Assembly (NCBI GenBank): GCA_007922195.1
Contig: ML681963.1
Span: 139,523,622-139,587,621, forward strand
Length of the DNA: 64,000 nt
Direction of reading: 5' to 3'
Origin: Podocnemis expansa
Taxonomy: Eukaryota; Chordata; Testudines; Podocnemididae
The position numbers and the translations under genes are program-made. Below are positions 46,628 through 57,462 of the stretch, in pieces. The notes below the pieces were generated by a model. It saw only the letters and a list, made by a program, of their open reading frames with translations, did no database searches and was not told where the DNA came from. Each line of letters begins with the position of its first letter. Position 1 is the first letter of the stretch.

Positions 46628-48660
46628 ACATTCAGTGTCAGGTGTCTACGTGCTACAGTGCATGATTGGTTTTAAGCATTTTGCCGTAGGCTGTCAGAGC
46701 ACGGTCGGTGGCCGACACCCCATCTGACCAGTCCCATCACTATATATACGGCCTCGACCCTGACCCTCCCCACTTCCTTTTTCTGCCCTCAGTGACGGTT
46801 TCAGAACAGCCGTCCTTGTGATTGCAAGCGCCTGTCATTATTTGCTTGTATGAACCACCCATTTAAGCTAGAGGACCTCTTTGTGGATACCGTTCCACCA
46901 AGAGCTGGTGCTTCTATGCAGTGTGTGAGTCCAGAGCCAGAACACCAGTCCCAACAGCTGCCAGAGATGCTAGGCTTTAAACCTTGAGCTTCCTGCGACA
47001 AGGCCTTCCTGCGGAATGATCCCCATGAGGAGTGCCTGCAGTGCCTGGTTGAGTCCCACCAGGCTACTGACTGCTCCATCTTTCAGTCCTTCAAGCAAAG
47101 GATGCTCAAAGACAGGGAGAAAAGCATTGTGCGTTGGCCTTAGAGCAAGCATGGCAGCCTGCCCCCGAAGAACTGTGGCTGCCTTTGGCGCCGGTACTGC
47201 ATGTCAGGTCGGCATCGGAACCATCTCGGCGCTGCTCCCCTGTGGAGCAGAAGGCGTGATCGGCACCAACCTCAGTGCCAAAACGCTGTCACCAGTCTAC
47301 CTCTCCCCAGCTGAGCTACTCCCAGCACCATGAACAAGAAGTACTGTGGGTCCAGATCACCCTGGAGGCCTTCAAGGCAGCAAAGGCCCTGCTGCTTTTG
47401 CCTACACCCACGCCACCAAGGCCTCTTAAGCAGAGAGGAAAGCCCTCAGAAGCGGCACTGCTCCCCGATGCCTAGCATGGCACCGAGCTCCCTGGCACCG
47501 AGGGAAGAAGCTTTCCTGAAGGCACTGGGCGGTACCACTCTAGGCAGGGCTGGGAAGTAGGCAGTGCTCCACTTCTCCCCAGCACTGTAGTGCCTCTACT
47601 TCCCTGGTGCCACCTATACGGCCTGGTGCTGAACCTCCCACACCATGAGAAAGCTCTTGCTCACTGAACTTGGAAGAGATCACCCTATCTAGAAAGCCCC
47701 TTACCGGTACCATCCGCATGAATGGTCAGTGCCAAGAAAAGTCTCTTCCCAGAGGACCCACCATGGTACCGAGGAGCCTGGCATTATTAACCCAGATAGA
47801 AAGCTAAACCCCAGGTCAGGAGCCTATAAAGAGGACATCAAGGCCCATTTCAATCTGCTGTGCAGGATTGCTGCCCATATAGGCCTGGGTGGAGTGTCCA
47901 AGTCCCCCTATTCGATCCAGGTGTTTCATTCCCTCTGAACGCGGTAGCAGCACCCTTGCACCCTAGTGTGCTTGGACTTGCCAGATCCTGGTGGCAATAC
48001 CCTGCCTCGATTTTCCCAGTTTCGGACATAGCAGCCCATAGGCATCAGGTCCATCCGCAGGAATTTTCTTTCCTCTCATGTCACCGCAGCCTGAGCTTAC
48101 GAGTAGTTGAGGCCGCCCTAGGGCATGGGTTAGAACCTTCTACAGACCCCATGCCAGAGTCCAGGGGGGCTAGACAGTTGGAGATCCTGAGTAGAAAGGT
48201 GTATTCGACCTCAGCCTTCCAGCTGAGTAAAGCGAGCCACCAAGCATTGGTGGCTAAATATACCTCTGACATTTGGGACTCCCTAAAAAGATTTATGGGC
48301 CTCCTTCTTCAAGATCAGAGGGAAGATTTTGAGTGCCTCCTTGAAGAAGGCTTCCTGGCATCCTGTGATGCACTCCTAGTGGCTTGGGATGCCACAGACA
48401 CAGCAAGCCGAGGAGTCACTGCGGCTGGTGTTATGAGGTGCATGGCCTGGCTTAATGAAACAGGCCTACCTCAGGCCATACAACAGGCCATCCAGGACCT
48501 TCCCTTTGAGGAGCGATCCTTGGTTGCAGAGGACTCAGACACCCTTCAAAGCGGTGCTAGGGACCCCAGGTCGGACCTCCGATCACTGGGTATGCTCTCC
48601 TCTCATACATTGAGCCGCCCTCTTAGTTCTCTTCATCCTAGGGAGCACAAGCTACCCTAA
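46628..48660 (+). mobile_element. DIRS-type retrotransposon copy A, 5' part
   Basis: It begins with a terminal repeat (46628-46800) containing GTGTCTACGTGCTACAGTGC and CTGTCAGAGCACGGTCGG, followed by a degenerate gag. The terminal repeat belongs to a subfamily distinct from copies B-D, with the conserved CGACCCTGACCCTCCC block. After the gag end the sequence departs from the DIRS pattern, so RT, RNase H and recombinase are missing here. A matching inverted end lies at 63148-63520. Confidence 0.7.
46970..48660 (+). pseudogene. DIRS copy A gag-like protein, degenerate
   Basis: The 5' part (46970-47150) encodes a broken Cys-rich knuckle comparable with copies B and D. A proline- and serine-rich stretch follows with frameshifts. 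47860-48660 is one open frame of 266 codons. It carries the conserved central gag domain, with DALLVAWDATDTASRGV, MAWLNETGLPQAIQQ and IQDLPFEERSL. These align with KTWEAVDTAARIM, LAWFQNSGLSTQMQQ and IQDLPFEDPDL of copy C. The frame ends at the TAA at 48658-48660. It is divergent from B and C, so this copy is older. Confidence 0.7.
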
Positions 48661-51232
48661 CTGACTAGAGTTAAAAATGACCCTATCAGGGTCCCTGAGC
48701 CATTGTGTTCACAAGGCTCCCCACCTTAATCCACTGGACTACCTGCTCAAATCTATACCACCTTCCACTTAGAGAACCTGCTGAGAACCATCGCCTTCAG
48801 ACAACCTCACTCCTTCTTTAGGCAGAAATTCCCCAGTGTTTATTGGCAGGGCCACAACTCAGTAGGGATGGCCAAACAATTTCTCCACCTCTTCACACCC
48901 CCACATTACAACAGGTCATCTGATCAGGGACACCTGTATTCCTATAGACAAAGAACCTCACCCTTGCGATATATGTCTAACCAGGCTTTTCCCAGTGCAC
49001 TCTATTGTTTCTTGGCATATATGGGCAAATCGCCCCCTCTACCATCTGCTTCCTAGTTTCCCAGAGGTGCTTGGGGCCAGCCCCCCAAGACCCTACTTCC
49101 ATTCTGAGCTCTCTCTTTCTAGTGATTTGCTTTGATCCCTAAGTCCTTTTCTTTCCACTCAGGTCCACAGTGCTTCATAGCCTAGCTCAGTAGGCCTAGT
49201 GAGGGCATGGCGAAGATCTGGCCAAGCCATGGGTCAATCCCATAGAGCTCAATTACAGGGGAAGGTAAGACCCTCATGGAGTCCTATAAAGGTCAAGGTA
49301 GGGCTTTTACAATTCTTTCTTAGAGGTTTCCATACTATAAGGTAAACCGCTCATGAGCTAATGTGCTTCAGATGCCCTTACCTCTCATTCATAGATGCTC
49401 ACTGTACACTGGGCTATGGGTCAGCGTCATGTTGTTCCTTGGTGGGTGGTACCTATTCATTTCCCTGCCTTTCTCCCCTCCTCCTCCATTCCTCTTTCAC
49501 TTTGGCCTACGGAGGATCAGGGCCTGAGCTGACCACTGATCATAGGACAACCAGAGCCGTAGCCCATTACACGTGATGAACCTCTACATCCTCTGTTTCC
49601 AGTGGGTCCACATTGAGTACCTGGGGTTCTTTCTCACCTCTGCTCCCTTTTTCCTATCGATTGAGGAGGATCATCACCTAGGCCTGTCCATCTTTTATAA
49701 GACCCTGTCAATTAACTGTCTTTCGTTAAAGAGCCCCAAAGGAATTTCATCCCTGGGTCCTCTAAGCTTGAAGGAAGCACCTGTGGCTTCATAACCTCCA
49801 ATCCAATGGAACTCTCATTATAAGGGGCTCCCGAGGAGAGATGCCCCTCGACTGGTAGTGGTCACACATCCCCACCCCTTTATATTACCTACAGTGGAAC
49901 CCTTTCAGTGTCTGATCACCCCTCCCAAGCCTCCCGATGCGTGTCTTTTTGGCCAAGGGAGGATAGTTTTCTCACCCCCTTTTGTTGCGGGACACCTCAT
50001 AGGGTTATTGTTGTACCTCTCACTTCCCCCCCCCCTTTCCCCTCTTCAGGGTTCCAGGCTGGCTCAGCGAGTAGAGATGGTGGCTCTTGAGTTTAAGCCT
50101 AGGAGTTGAACCCCATGTTGATTGCTACTCACTGATATGGGTCTTAATGACCCTCTGGCTTTACCCTACCATTAAGTCCTAGTGGGACATTATAGCACTA
50201 CAGAAGCCAGTAAAGGGAGTTAGATCCTCCCCTTTTCTCTATCTTGCCCTAGGGGCTGTTTTTGCCCTAGGAGGGTGGACATTGTGAAATTAGTAGTAAG
50301 TGTATAAAGGCCCTCCCAGGACACCTGTATACCCAGGTGCACAGGCTAGGGTACTATGGCTGCCATTCTCCTGTCTTGTCTCTTTTACCAAACTACTCAT
50401 TTCCTTATTGATTGTGGTTTCTGTGGGTCTTGGGCCTCTGGTATGCACAGAGACCTAGAGTGCTGGGTCCCATACCTTGTGCCATGTTCTCCTCTTAGAA
50501 GGTAGGAAAGTTGGATGCGCAATGAGATTACCCTTAAACTCCTCACTATATTTGTCCCTTCTCTTTGAGCCCTCAGCCTTGAGGCATTAGGGTGGGTCCT
50601 CAGTACCCGGAGTCATGCAACTGAGAAGACAGGATCCCTTCTCCCTTCTGTGTTCCCCTTCCCACATTATCGGGGTCTCTCTTTTCCCCCTTTTACTGGT
50701 GCCTGTGCTCTGGTACTTTGGGCCTCTGCATACTCTGTGTGCCCTTAACCATTGTCTTCCCCCGGGGGAGCTGTAGGGGAGGCACCCCTCAGAGACCATT
50801 AATACCCCATCTGTTTCCTCACCTTAATCCCTAGATGGATCCGTCTAGGCTGTCTCTTATCTTGCAAGTAGTATCAGTGTAGATCTCCCCAAAAATTTTT
50901 CAGACTGCCGCCTGCAGCCCTCTGGCTCTGGGGTGACTTAGTTATAGCCCGAAGGCGGACCTTTCTGCCCTCAAAATTACTGCACTTGCTTCCCTAGGGG
51001 GAGTACTCCTCCTCATCGCTTAGTAGTAGGGGGAGACTTTGGAGCCAACCCTCACTGCCTATCATTTAACTCTTAGTTTTTTCCAGGGCTGGTGAGGTAG
51101 TTCTCTACCCACACTTAATACTAGGCGTACAGTATGAGTTATCGATGCCAACAGTTGGCCCACCTTTGCCATCTCCTGCTACCTGCAAATGGGCCACCCC
51201 ACAGCCTGAGCTTGAAGGTTTCAGGCTCCAAT
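48661..51232. other. Unexplained 2.6-kb stretch within the DIRS cluster
   Basis: It follows the copy A gag directly but does not show the RT, RNase H or recombinase phrases of copies B and C. The sequence is pyrimidine-rich on the plus strand with frames of 60-83 codons and no recognised domain. A tRNA-like stretch at 50061-50115 (GGCTCAGCGAGTAGAG, then GAGTTGAACCCC) has A-box and B-box resemblance but is unconvincing as a gene. It could be a decayed element or unrelated inserted sequence. Confidence 0.4.
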
Positions 51233-51657
51233 GGCTGTGTTCTCACACAGGGGGTTATTTCGATACGGTTGTTCTGAAACAACTTGTATTGAAATAACGC
51301 CTTATTTCGAAGTGACTTATTTCGAATTAGCAAAAAAGTCACTTCGAAATAAGGAGAAAAGCTGGAATTGAAATAGCAATTCCGGACATCAGTTATTTTG
51401 AAATGACTCACCATCGTTTCGAAACAACATGTTCAGACGACGGTTGTTTCGAAACAAGTCGTTTCGAAACCACCATTGTTTCGAAACAACACGTTCACAC
51501 GGCGTTGTTTCAAAACAACCGTTGCGAAACAACGTTGTTTCGCCCACAGACTAGGTCTAACTTGTTTCGAAACAACCGTGCGTTGTGTGAACAGCCGAAA
51601 CCTGATTTCGAAACAACCTCCGTTGTTTCAGAATAAGGAGGCTGTGTGAACACACCC
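51233..51657. mobile_element. Palindrome-array MITE, TTTCGAAA family, copy 3
   Basis: A 425-bp element with ends GGCTGTGTTCTCACACAG and GGCTGTGTGAACACACCC, flanked by AAT on both sides (51230-51232 and 51658-51660). The interior alternates TTTCGAAA and TTTCGAATTA palindromes, for example TTGTTTCGAAACAA several times. CpGs are better kept than in copy 2, suggesting a younger insertion. Confidence 0.78.
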
Positions 51658-51952
51658 AATGGGATTAAGGAATTGTGCACCCTGCTCTCCACAAGGGGGT
51701 CAGATTTCCCCCAACTTCTCTATACAGGTCTTAGCAGCAGACACTCTGTATATTCTATCATTTGCTAAATATGGTCCTACCTTGAACCCTATAGTGTGGC
51801 AGATAGGATATGGTTGCGTAGGGACCGGTAGTGGTCCCAGCATGCAAGGAATACCCAGGACAGTTTCCTGCCCAGTCTGCCCCAGAAGTGGCCCACTTCC
51901 CTAATCCGTTTTCCCTGTCTAAGTGCTCTTAGGGCTGGGAGAAGAGCGATTC

Positions 51953-52150
51953 TCCTTCGAGCGCTGCTCACATCATTCAGTTACTGGTGTCTACGTGCCA
52001 CAGCGCATGGTAGCTCAGAAAGTCTTTAGCGTTAGCCTGTCAGGTCAGGGCACACGGCCACTGCCCCCTCTGCACCGCGACCATGGCTATATAGGTGACT
52101 GTGACCGTGACCCTCCCAGTTCCTTTTTCTGCCATCAGCGTCGGTTCAGA
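51953..52150 (+). repeat. DIRS copy B left terminal repeat
   Basis: It starts TTCGAGCGCTGCTCACATCA and includes GTGTCTACGTGCCACAGCGC and GCCTGTCAGGTCAGGGC. The same unit occurs at 63570-63770 (+) and, inverted, at 56805-57000 and 62940-63147. Confidence 0.85.
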
Positions 52151-52201
52151 TCAGTGTAAATTTGCAGAACACAAGTGCTTGTCTTTCATGTGAAATTCAA
52201 G

Positions 52202-53683
52202 ATGCTCGGTTTCAAACCATGCTTGGAGTGCTGCAAGACTTTTCCGATGGATGACCCACATGAGAAATGCCTTTCTTGCTTGGGTGAGTCCCACCTCGTG
52301 GCAGAATGCTCCATTTGTTGGTCCTTCAAGCAGAGGACCTGCGTGGAAAGGGAGCACTGCCTCCTCTTGATCTCGGGGAGTGGAGCAACCACCCCCGAAA
52401 CTGGCTGGACCACGAGTGCCCTGCCGGATCCCTAGTTGGCTCGGGCTCAAGAACCCTGCCACTGATCATCGGTACCAGGCTTGAAAACTTGACCCGCTAC
52501 GGTACCGCTCCAGCACCGAGCTCGTCGGTCACCAGGCAGCCCCTTAGCTGTACTGAGACGTACTGGCACAGGCATCCCCCATGGCCCAACAAGAGCACCA
52601 TAACCCAGCTCTGGTGCAGAAGAAGAGGAAGAAGACCAAGGCAGCACCATCTCCACTGGTACCATGGGATGTGGTACCACCCTTCATGGTACCGACGTCA
52701 AGCCCGGTACCGGCACCAAAGCTGGTACTGACAGATCCAGTACCATCAGACCTGGTACCAACAAGACCGGTACCAGCTTCTGACCCGGCACCGGCACTGA
52801 TAACGGTACTGGCATCCAGTTCCATGCTAACCTGTGAGCCAGCACCGATCTGTGACCAGGTGCTTGTGCCCAGTCCAACTCTGGGACCCAGCACGGCACC
52901 GCCCAGCCCTCCACTTGTACCACAATCAGGTACAGAGGGGCAAGGCTCCTCTGAAGAGCCCTTGGTACCGGGCTCACGGACATCAGGTGGAACGTCTTCC
53001 AGATTGTCCTCCAAGGACTGCCCCTCCCCTTCTCAGGAGGCACGTCCGAGAAAGAGACTGCACAAAAGCTCCCCATCCCCGAACTCAGTAAGGTCAACAA
53101 GACCACAGGTTCATGTGGAGGTGTCCGTGCTTCCCACTGCGCCTATGCCTCTAGTGAGATCTTCCCATAATGAGTGGACCCTAGATTGGCTGAGCATGAC
53201 AACCAATGACGCCTCCTCCTGCTACTCCTGATCACCTCCACTGGAGTCTTTGGACCTCTCTGACGACAAGCCCGATCCTGATTCTATGCAATGCAGTAGA
53301 TCCCAGGCCCAATCCTCCTCATCATCACATGAGCATCTAATCCCCTTTGAAGGCCCTCATCTTTTTGCCTCATCCACGGATACAAAACTCCATGGTATGA
53401 AGGAATCTAGGGCCATGCTCTGTTGCCTAGGGATACACACCCCACAATCCAGCAGGCACTAGACAAGACCACATCAACAGCTTCAACATCAGTTACTGCA
53501 AACAAAGCCACAGATTCAACTGCAGAGTCAGTTCCCAAGATCTCTCCAGTTTCCCCAGCACCACCTTGGGGACCTGGACAAGGACAAGAATCATCCAGGT
53601 AAGGCGGGAAAGCTCAACGCCTCACAGTCTGGAAGGCGTGGACAAGGGTTCAACCATTCCTCAGGCTGTAAACAGCGTTTTTG
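52202..53683 (+). pseudogene. DIRS copy B gag, internally deleted
   Basis: The N-terminal frame 52202-52435 has the Cys-rich knuckle (KPCLECC, EKCLSCLGESH, CSIC), then a stop. 52581-53231 is a second frame with a basic KKRKK stretch and long Pro/Val-rich sequence built from GGTACC-like repeats. After further stops the C-terminal part (FASSTDTKLHGM to the basic tail) reads in pieces up to a TGA at about 53681-53683. Compared with copy C, about 235 residues of the central domain are absent between HLI and PFEGPHLF, a clean deletion near 53345. The remaining protein would lack the domain kept in copies A and C. Confidence 0.75.
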
Positions 53684-54816
53684 ACGGTCCCTGCAAGGGC
53701 AGCGAGTCAAGGCCCCTATTCTCCCTCCACTGCCTGCGCCACTTTGCCCGCTGGTGGGCCCACATTACATCAGACCAGTGGGTCCTCAACACGGTGGCGC
53801 AAGGATACAGCATCAAGTTCCTTTCAACCCCTCAGTACAGAAAACCACCCCCTCGTGCAGCACTGGGAAACCAAGAACAGTTATGCTGGCTCGAGGCCGA
53901 ATGCCAAAAACTCCTCTCCCTCCAGGCCACAGTAAAGGTCCCCAAGTGGGAGAGGGGCAAGGGGTTTTACTCCCGATACTTCCTGGTCCCCAAACCCAAT
54001 GGGGATCTACGGCCTATTTTGGACCTCAGAGCGCTAAACAAGTACATAAGGAGAATAAAGTTCTGCATGGTTTCCCTGTCTCAGATTATCCCCTTCCTGT
54101 CCCCAGGAGATTGGTTCGCAGCCCTCAATCTAAAGGACGCTTACTTTCACATAGCCATCCAAACCCACCACAGATGCTTCCTCAGGTTTGTGGTGGCACA
54201 GAGCCATTACCAGTTCACTGCTCTTCCCTTCCAGCTATCGCTGGCACCCAGGGTGTTTACAAAATGTGTGGCACCGGTCGCAGTGTTCCTACGCAGGAGG
54301 GGCATCAAAATCTACCCCTACCAAGACAACTGGCTCATAGTAGAGAAGTCAAGTGGCCAGGTACAACATCATGTCAAACTGGTAGTAAAGCTCTGCAGAT
54401 TCCTCAGTCTCTGCATGAACACAGAGAAGTCAAAGCTCCGGCCCACTCAGGACACAGAATTCATAGAGGCACGACTAAAAGCCCATCGAGGCACTGCGTC
54501 CTTGCCCTTGTCAAGATTTCGGTCCATCTGCACCATCATTATGGAACTGCAAGCACCAAAACTAACCATGGCTCGCTGGTGCATGCAGCTTCTGTGCCAC
54601 ATGGCAGCTACCACCTTGGTAATCCAGACAGCACATTTGAGGATGAGACCCTTCCAGCTATGGTTCTCCATGATGTTCCAGCCATGGAGAGACCACCTAG
54701 ACAAGGTACTCTTGGTTCCCCAGCATGCCCTGGAGTCCCTCCAAATCTGGAGAGACCTCCGTTTCGTGATGGGGGGTATTCTGTTCAGGGAGTCCAATGA
54801 CCCTGATAACAGATGA
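53566..54816 (+). CDS. DIRS copy B reverse transcriptase (416 codons)
   Basis: One open frame overlapping the end of gag in another phase, as usual for DIRS elements. RT motifs appear in order: PILDLRALNKYI, then WFAALNLKDAYFHIAI (motif A with its Asp), then LPFQLSLAPRVFTKCV (motif B), then YQDNWLIV (motif C). The last replaces the usual second Asp by Asn; copy C has YLDN, so Asn is the family state. The frame ends early because the 16-bp stretch TGACCCTGATAACRGA is duplicated in tandem at 54798-54829, cutting it off from RNase H. It could still encode an RT domain, but expression is unlikely. Confidence 0.8.
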   Translation: MGTWTRTRIIQVRRESSTPHSLEGVDKGSTIPQAVNSVFDGPCKGSESRPLFSLHCLRHFARWWAHITSDQWVLNTVAQGYSIKFLSTPQYRKPPPRAALGNQEQLCWLEAECQKLLSLQATVKVPKWERGKGFYSRYFLVPKPNGDLRPILDLRALNKYIRRIKFCMVSLSQIIPFLSPGDWFAALNLKDAYFHIAIQTHHRCFLRFVVAQSHYQFTALPFQLSLAPRVFTKCVAPVAVFLRRRGIKIYPYQDNWLIVEKSSGQVQHHVKLVVKLCRFLSLCMNTEKSKLRPTQDTEFIEARLKAHRGTASLPLSRFRSICTIIMELQAPKLTMARWCMQLLCHMAATTLVIQTAHLRMRPFQLWFSMMFQPWRDHLDKVLLVPQHALESLQIWRDLRFVMGGILFRESNDPDNR

Positions 54817-55467
54817 CCCTGATAACGGATGCTTCGGACTGAGGTTGGGGGGCCCATCTGTCCAGGGGCCTCTCCACACAAGGTCTCTGGACCCCCAAGG
54901 ACAAACTCCTCTACATAAGTGTGAAGGAACTATGGGCCATCAGACTGGCCTGCATGACCTTCCTTGACAAAATTCACAGCAAAACGGTCCAGGTCCTCAC
55001 GGACAATACAACGGCTGTGTTCTACACTAACCGGCAAGGGGAGGGTATGCTTCTTGGCCCTGTGTGAGGAGGCATGCAAACTGTGGCAGCTGGTGATAGA
55101 TCACCACTTTACACTGGTTGCCTCCCATCTACCAGGGGTGGACAACGGCTTAGCAGACGCACTCAGCAGGAAAACCCTAGCGAATCACGAGTGGTCCCTC
55201 CACAACAAGGTATTTTCCTTATTGACAGACAGATGGGGACCTCCCCTGTTGGACCTCTTTGCCACCAAACAGAACCACAAATGCCTCCAATCCTGTTCCC
55301 TCCGGGGTTGGGAGAAGGGTTCACTCAGCGACGCCTTTCTCCTCAGTTGGTTGGGGGCCCTGATATCTGCCTTCCTGCCAATTCCCCTAATCCACAGAGT
55401 GCTACTGAAGGTCCTTGAGGATGGAGCACACATCATCCTGATAGCTCCGGACTGGTTCAGATAACAC
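54817..55467 (+). pseudogene. DIRS copy B RNase H and methylase-like domain, broken
   Basis: RNase H signals are visible in pieces: DASD followed by an in-frame stop where copy C has Ser-Gly-Trp-Gly, then KELWAIRLACM, TDNTTAVFY, and after a frameshift near 55036 HLPGVDNGLADALSRK. From 55230 on, PPLLDLFATKQN, the DAFLLSW segment and IAPDWFR match the region often described in DIRS elements as similar to phage N6-adenine methylases. A TAA at 55462-55464 follows. The frame overlaps the start of the recombinase frame. Confidence 0.72.
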
Positions 55468-55556
55468 TGGCTCCCGCTCCTGCAGGACTTGTCCATAAGG
55501 ACCCTACTCCGCCTCCCTCAGTACGCGGACCTCCTAACGCAGGACTTGGGGCACCT

Positions 55557-56651
55557 TTGGCACCCGAACCCAGGCCTCCTGCACCTGACAGCCTGGATGC
55601 TCTCTGGCTTAGCGAGCAAGAGAAGTGCTGCTCAGACAGGGTTAAGAAGGTCCTGGTTGGTAGCAGAAAACCCTCCACTAGGTCCACATACACGGCCAAA
55701 TGGAAACACTTCTCCAATTGGTCCCATGACAAAGGCATAGATCCTGTCGCAGCATTGATCCATACAATTCTGGACTATCTTCTAGACCTTAGAGAAAAAG
55801 GCCTGTCACTATCCTCACTGAGAGCCCACTTAGCGGCAATTTCAGCCCTTCACAAAAGGGTAGATGGGACTCAGACCCCAGTCTTTTCACACCCCATATC
55901 TCACAGGTTCCTGAAAGGGGTGGAAGAGCTTTTTCCCCACCCTTGTAAGCCCACCCCTCTGTGGGATCTCAACATTGTACTCCAGGCATTAACAGAGCTG
56001 CCGTACGAACCCTCAGATTCAGCCACCCAGCTAGTTTTGTCATGGAAGGTGGCCTTCTTAGTAGCAATCACCTCAGCTAGAAGGGTTTCAGAATTGTGAG
56101 CTCTTTCCTCTGAACTCCCATATACGATGTTCTTCCCGGACAAGGTGGTCCTCCGTCACCACCCTTCCTTTCTACCCAAGGTGACCACCCCCTTCTACAT
56201 GAACCAAGAAATTTGCCTGCCAGTTTTCTATCCCGACCCCCAAGTCACAGAAAACCAGAGACGGTGGCACACCTTAGATGTGAGGAGAGTGCCCTAAACT
56301 TATATCGAGCGTACTCAGCCCTTCTGTAAGACCTTCCAGCTGTTTGTGGTGGTCGCCAAATGCATGAGAGGTTCCCCATTGTCCTCTCAGTGCATCTCCA
56401 GATGGATTGTAAACTGCATCAAAGACTGCTATGGAAGGTCAAACACGCCTCTCCCAGAAGCTGTGAGAGCCCACTCTACCAGGGCTCAGGCATCTTCTAT
56501 GGCCTTCCTTGCCAAGGTCCCAATCCAAGAGATCTACAGGACCGCTACGTGGTCATTGATACATACCTTCACGATGCACTACGCCATTGCCCGGCAGGCT
56601 AGAGACGATGCTGCTTTGGGCAGAGCTGTACTCAGTGTGGGTAGACTGTAA
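55557..56651 (+). pseudogene. DIRS copy B tyrosine recombinase, two nonsense codons
   Basis: The N-terminal core-binding part (STRSTYTAKWKHFSNW, DYLLDLREKGLSLSSLRAHL) and the catalytic part are both present. SARRVSEL carries the first catalytic Arg, AHSTRAQASSMAF the His-x-x-Arg pair, and the TATWSLIHTFTMHYA segment the nucleophile Tyr. The frame is cut by TGA at 56097-56099, where copy C has CGA (a likely CpG decay), and by TAA near 56297. Otherwise it is collinear with copy C at high similarity. In active relatives this enzyme joins the circular DNA intermediate to the target without duplicating it. Confidence 0.8.
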
Positions 56652-56679
56652 CTCCTCCCATCATCCTCAGGTATGGCTA

Positions 56680-57010
56680 GCAGTCACCTGTAACCAAATG
56701 ATGTGAGCAGCGCTCGAAGGAAAATGGTCGGTTACTTACCAGTAACCATCCTTCTTTGAGATAGGCTGCTCACATACATTCAGGCCCCTCCCATGGTCCC
56801 CGCTAAGGAGTTGGCAAAGGTATATGGGACTGGGAGGGTCAGGGTCACGGTCACCTATGTAGCCGTGGTGATGGCGTGGAGGGCACATTGGCCATGCCCC
56901 CTGACCTGACAGGCTAATGCTAAAGACTTTCCGAGCTACCGTGCGCTGCGGCACGTAGACATCTGTAACTGGATGTATGTGAGCAGCCCATCTCGGAGAA
57001 GGACGGTTAC
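56680..57010 (+). repeat. DIRS copy B right terminal region
   Basis: Downstream of the recombinase stop come the complement of the left-end start (ATGTGAGCAGCGCTCGAAGG), a hairpin GGTTACTTACCAGTAACC (56733-56750), GGCTGCTCACATACATTCAG, and finally the inverted copy of the left terminal repeat (56805-57000). Confidence 0.75.
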
Positions 57011-57398
57011 TGGTGAGTAAACAACCGTTTTCTGCCTTCAGCATAGTGATCCCCTTAGGCGAGGCTCCAGCCAGAGGCCACCTGAGGTAAGCGTATTGTC
57101 TACCTGAGAGGGGAAAAAAAGTAACTCTATGAAGTCCCCCCATAAACAGGTTTATGGGACCCTAGAGAGAAATGCAAGTCACCTTAAGTTGGGTTGGGTT
57201 TATAGGCTCGGGATGCAAGACCTGCAAGACCCAAACCTGGAAAAGAGACAGTCACAATCTAGGGACTCCTTGTCCCTATGCGAAGAGAACGTTTGGCTAC
57301 TTACCAGTAACCTGAATGTACCTGAGGGACCTGAATGTATGTCAGCAGCCCATCTTGAAGAAGGATGGTTACTGGTGAGTAACCAACCGTTCTCTTTC
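57011..57398. other. Spacer between DIRS copies B and C
   Basis: 57011-57290 matches nothing I recognise. 57290-57398 holds repeated pieces of the DIRS end, including GGCTACTTACCAGTAACC and GGTTACTGGTGAGTAACC. Copy C should end with an inverted terminal repeat here but none is seen, so its 3' end is truncated or rearranged. Confidence 0.5.
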
Positions 57399-57462
57399 GA
57401 GCGCTGCTCACATCATTCAGTTACAGGGGACTGCTAGCCGTACCCATTGATGGTGGGATGAA

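Larger units (their letters stand above)
51953..57010 (+). mobile_element. DIRS-type retrotransposon copy B
   Basis: The order is left terminal repeat (51953-52150), gag (52202-53683), RT (53566-54816), RNase H and methylase-like domain (to 55467), tyrosine recombinase (55557-56651), then a right region whose end is the inverse of the left repeat (56805-57000). This is the layout of the DIRS1-like order, which integrates by a tyrosine recombinase instead of a DDE integrase. All genes except RT are broken, so the copy is inactive. Confidence 0.85.

Noticed and set aside
50061..50115. tRNA-like stretch with A-box and B-box resemblance
   Set aside because: No convincing cloverleaf, anticodon arm or CCA-side stem could be traced by eye.
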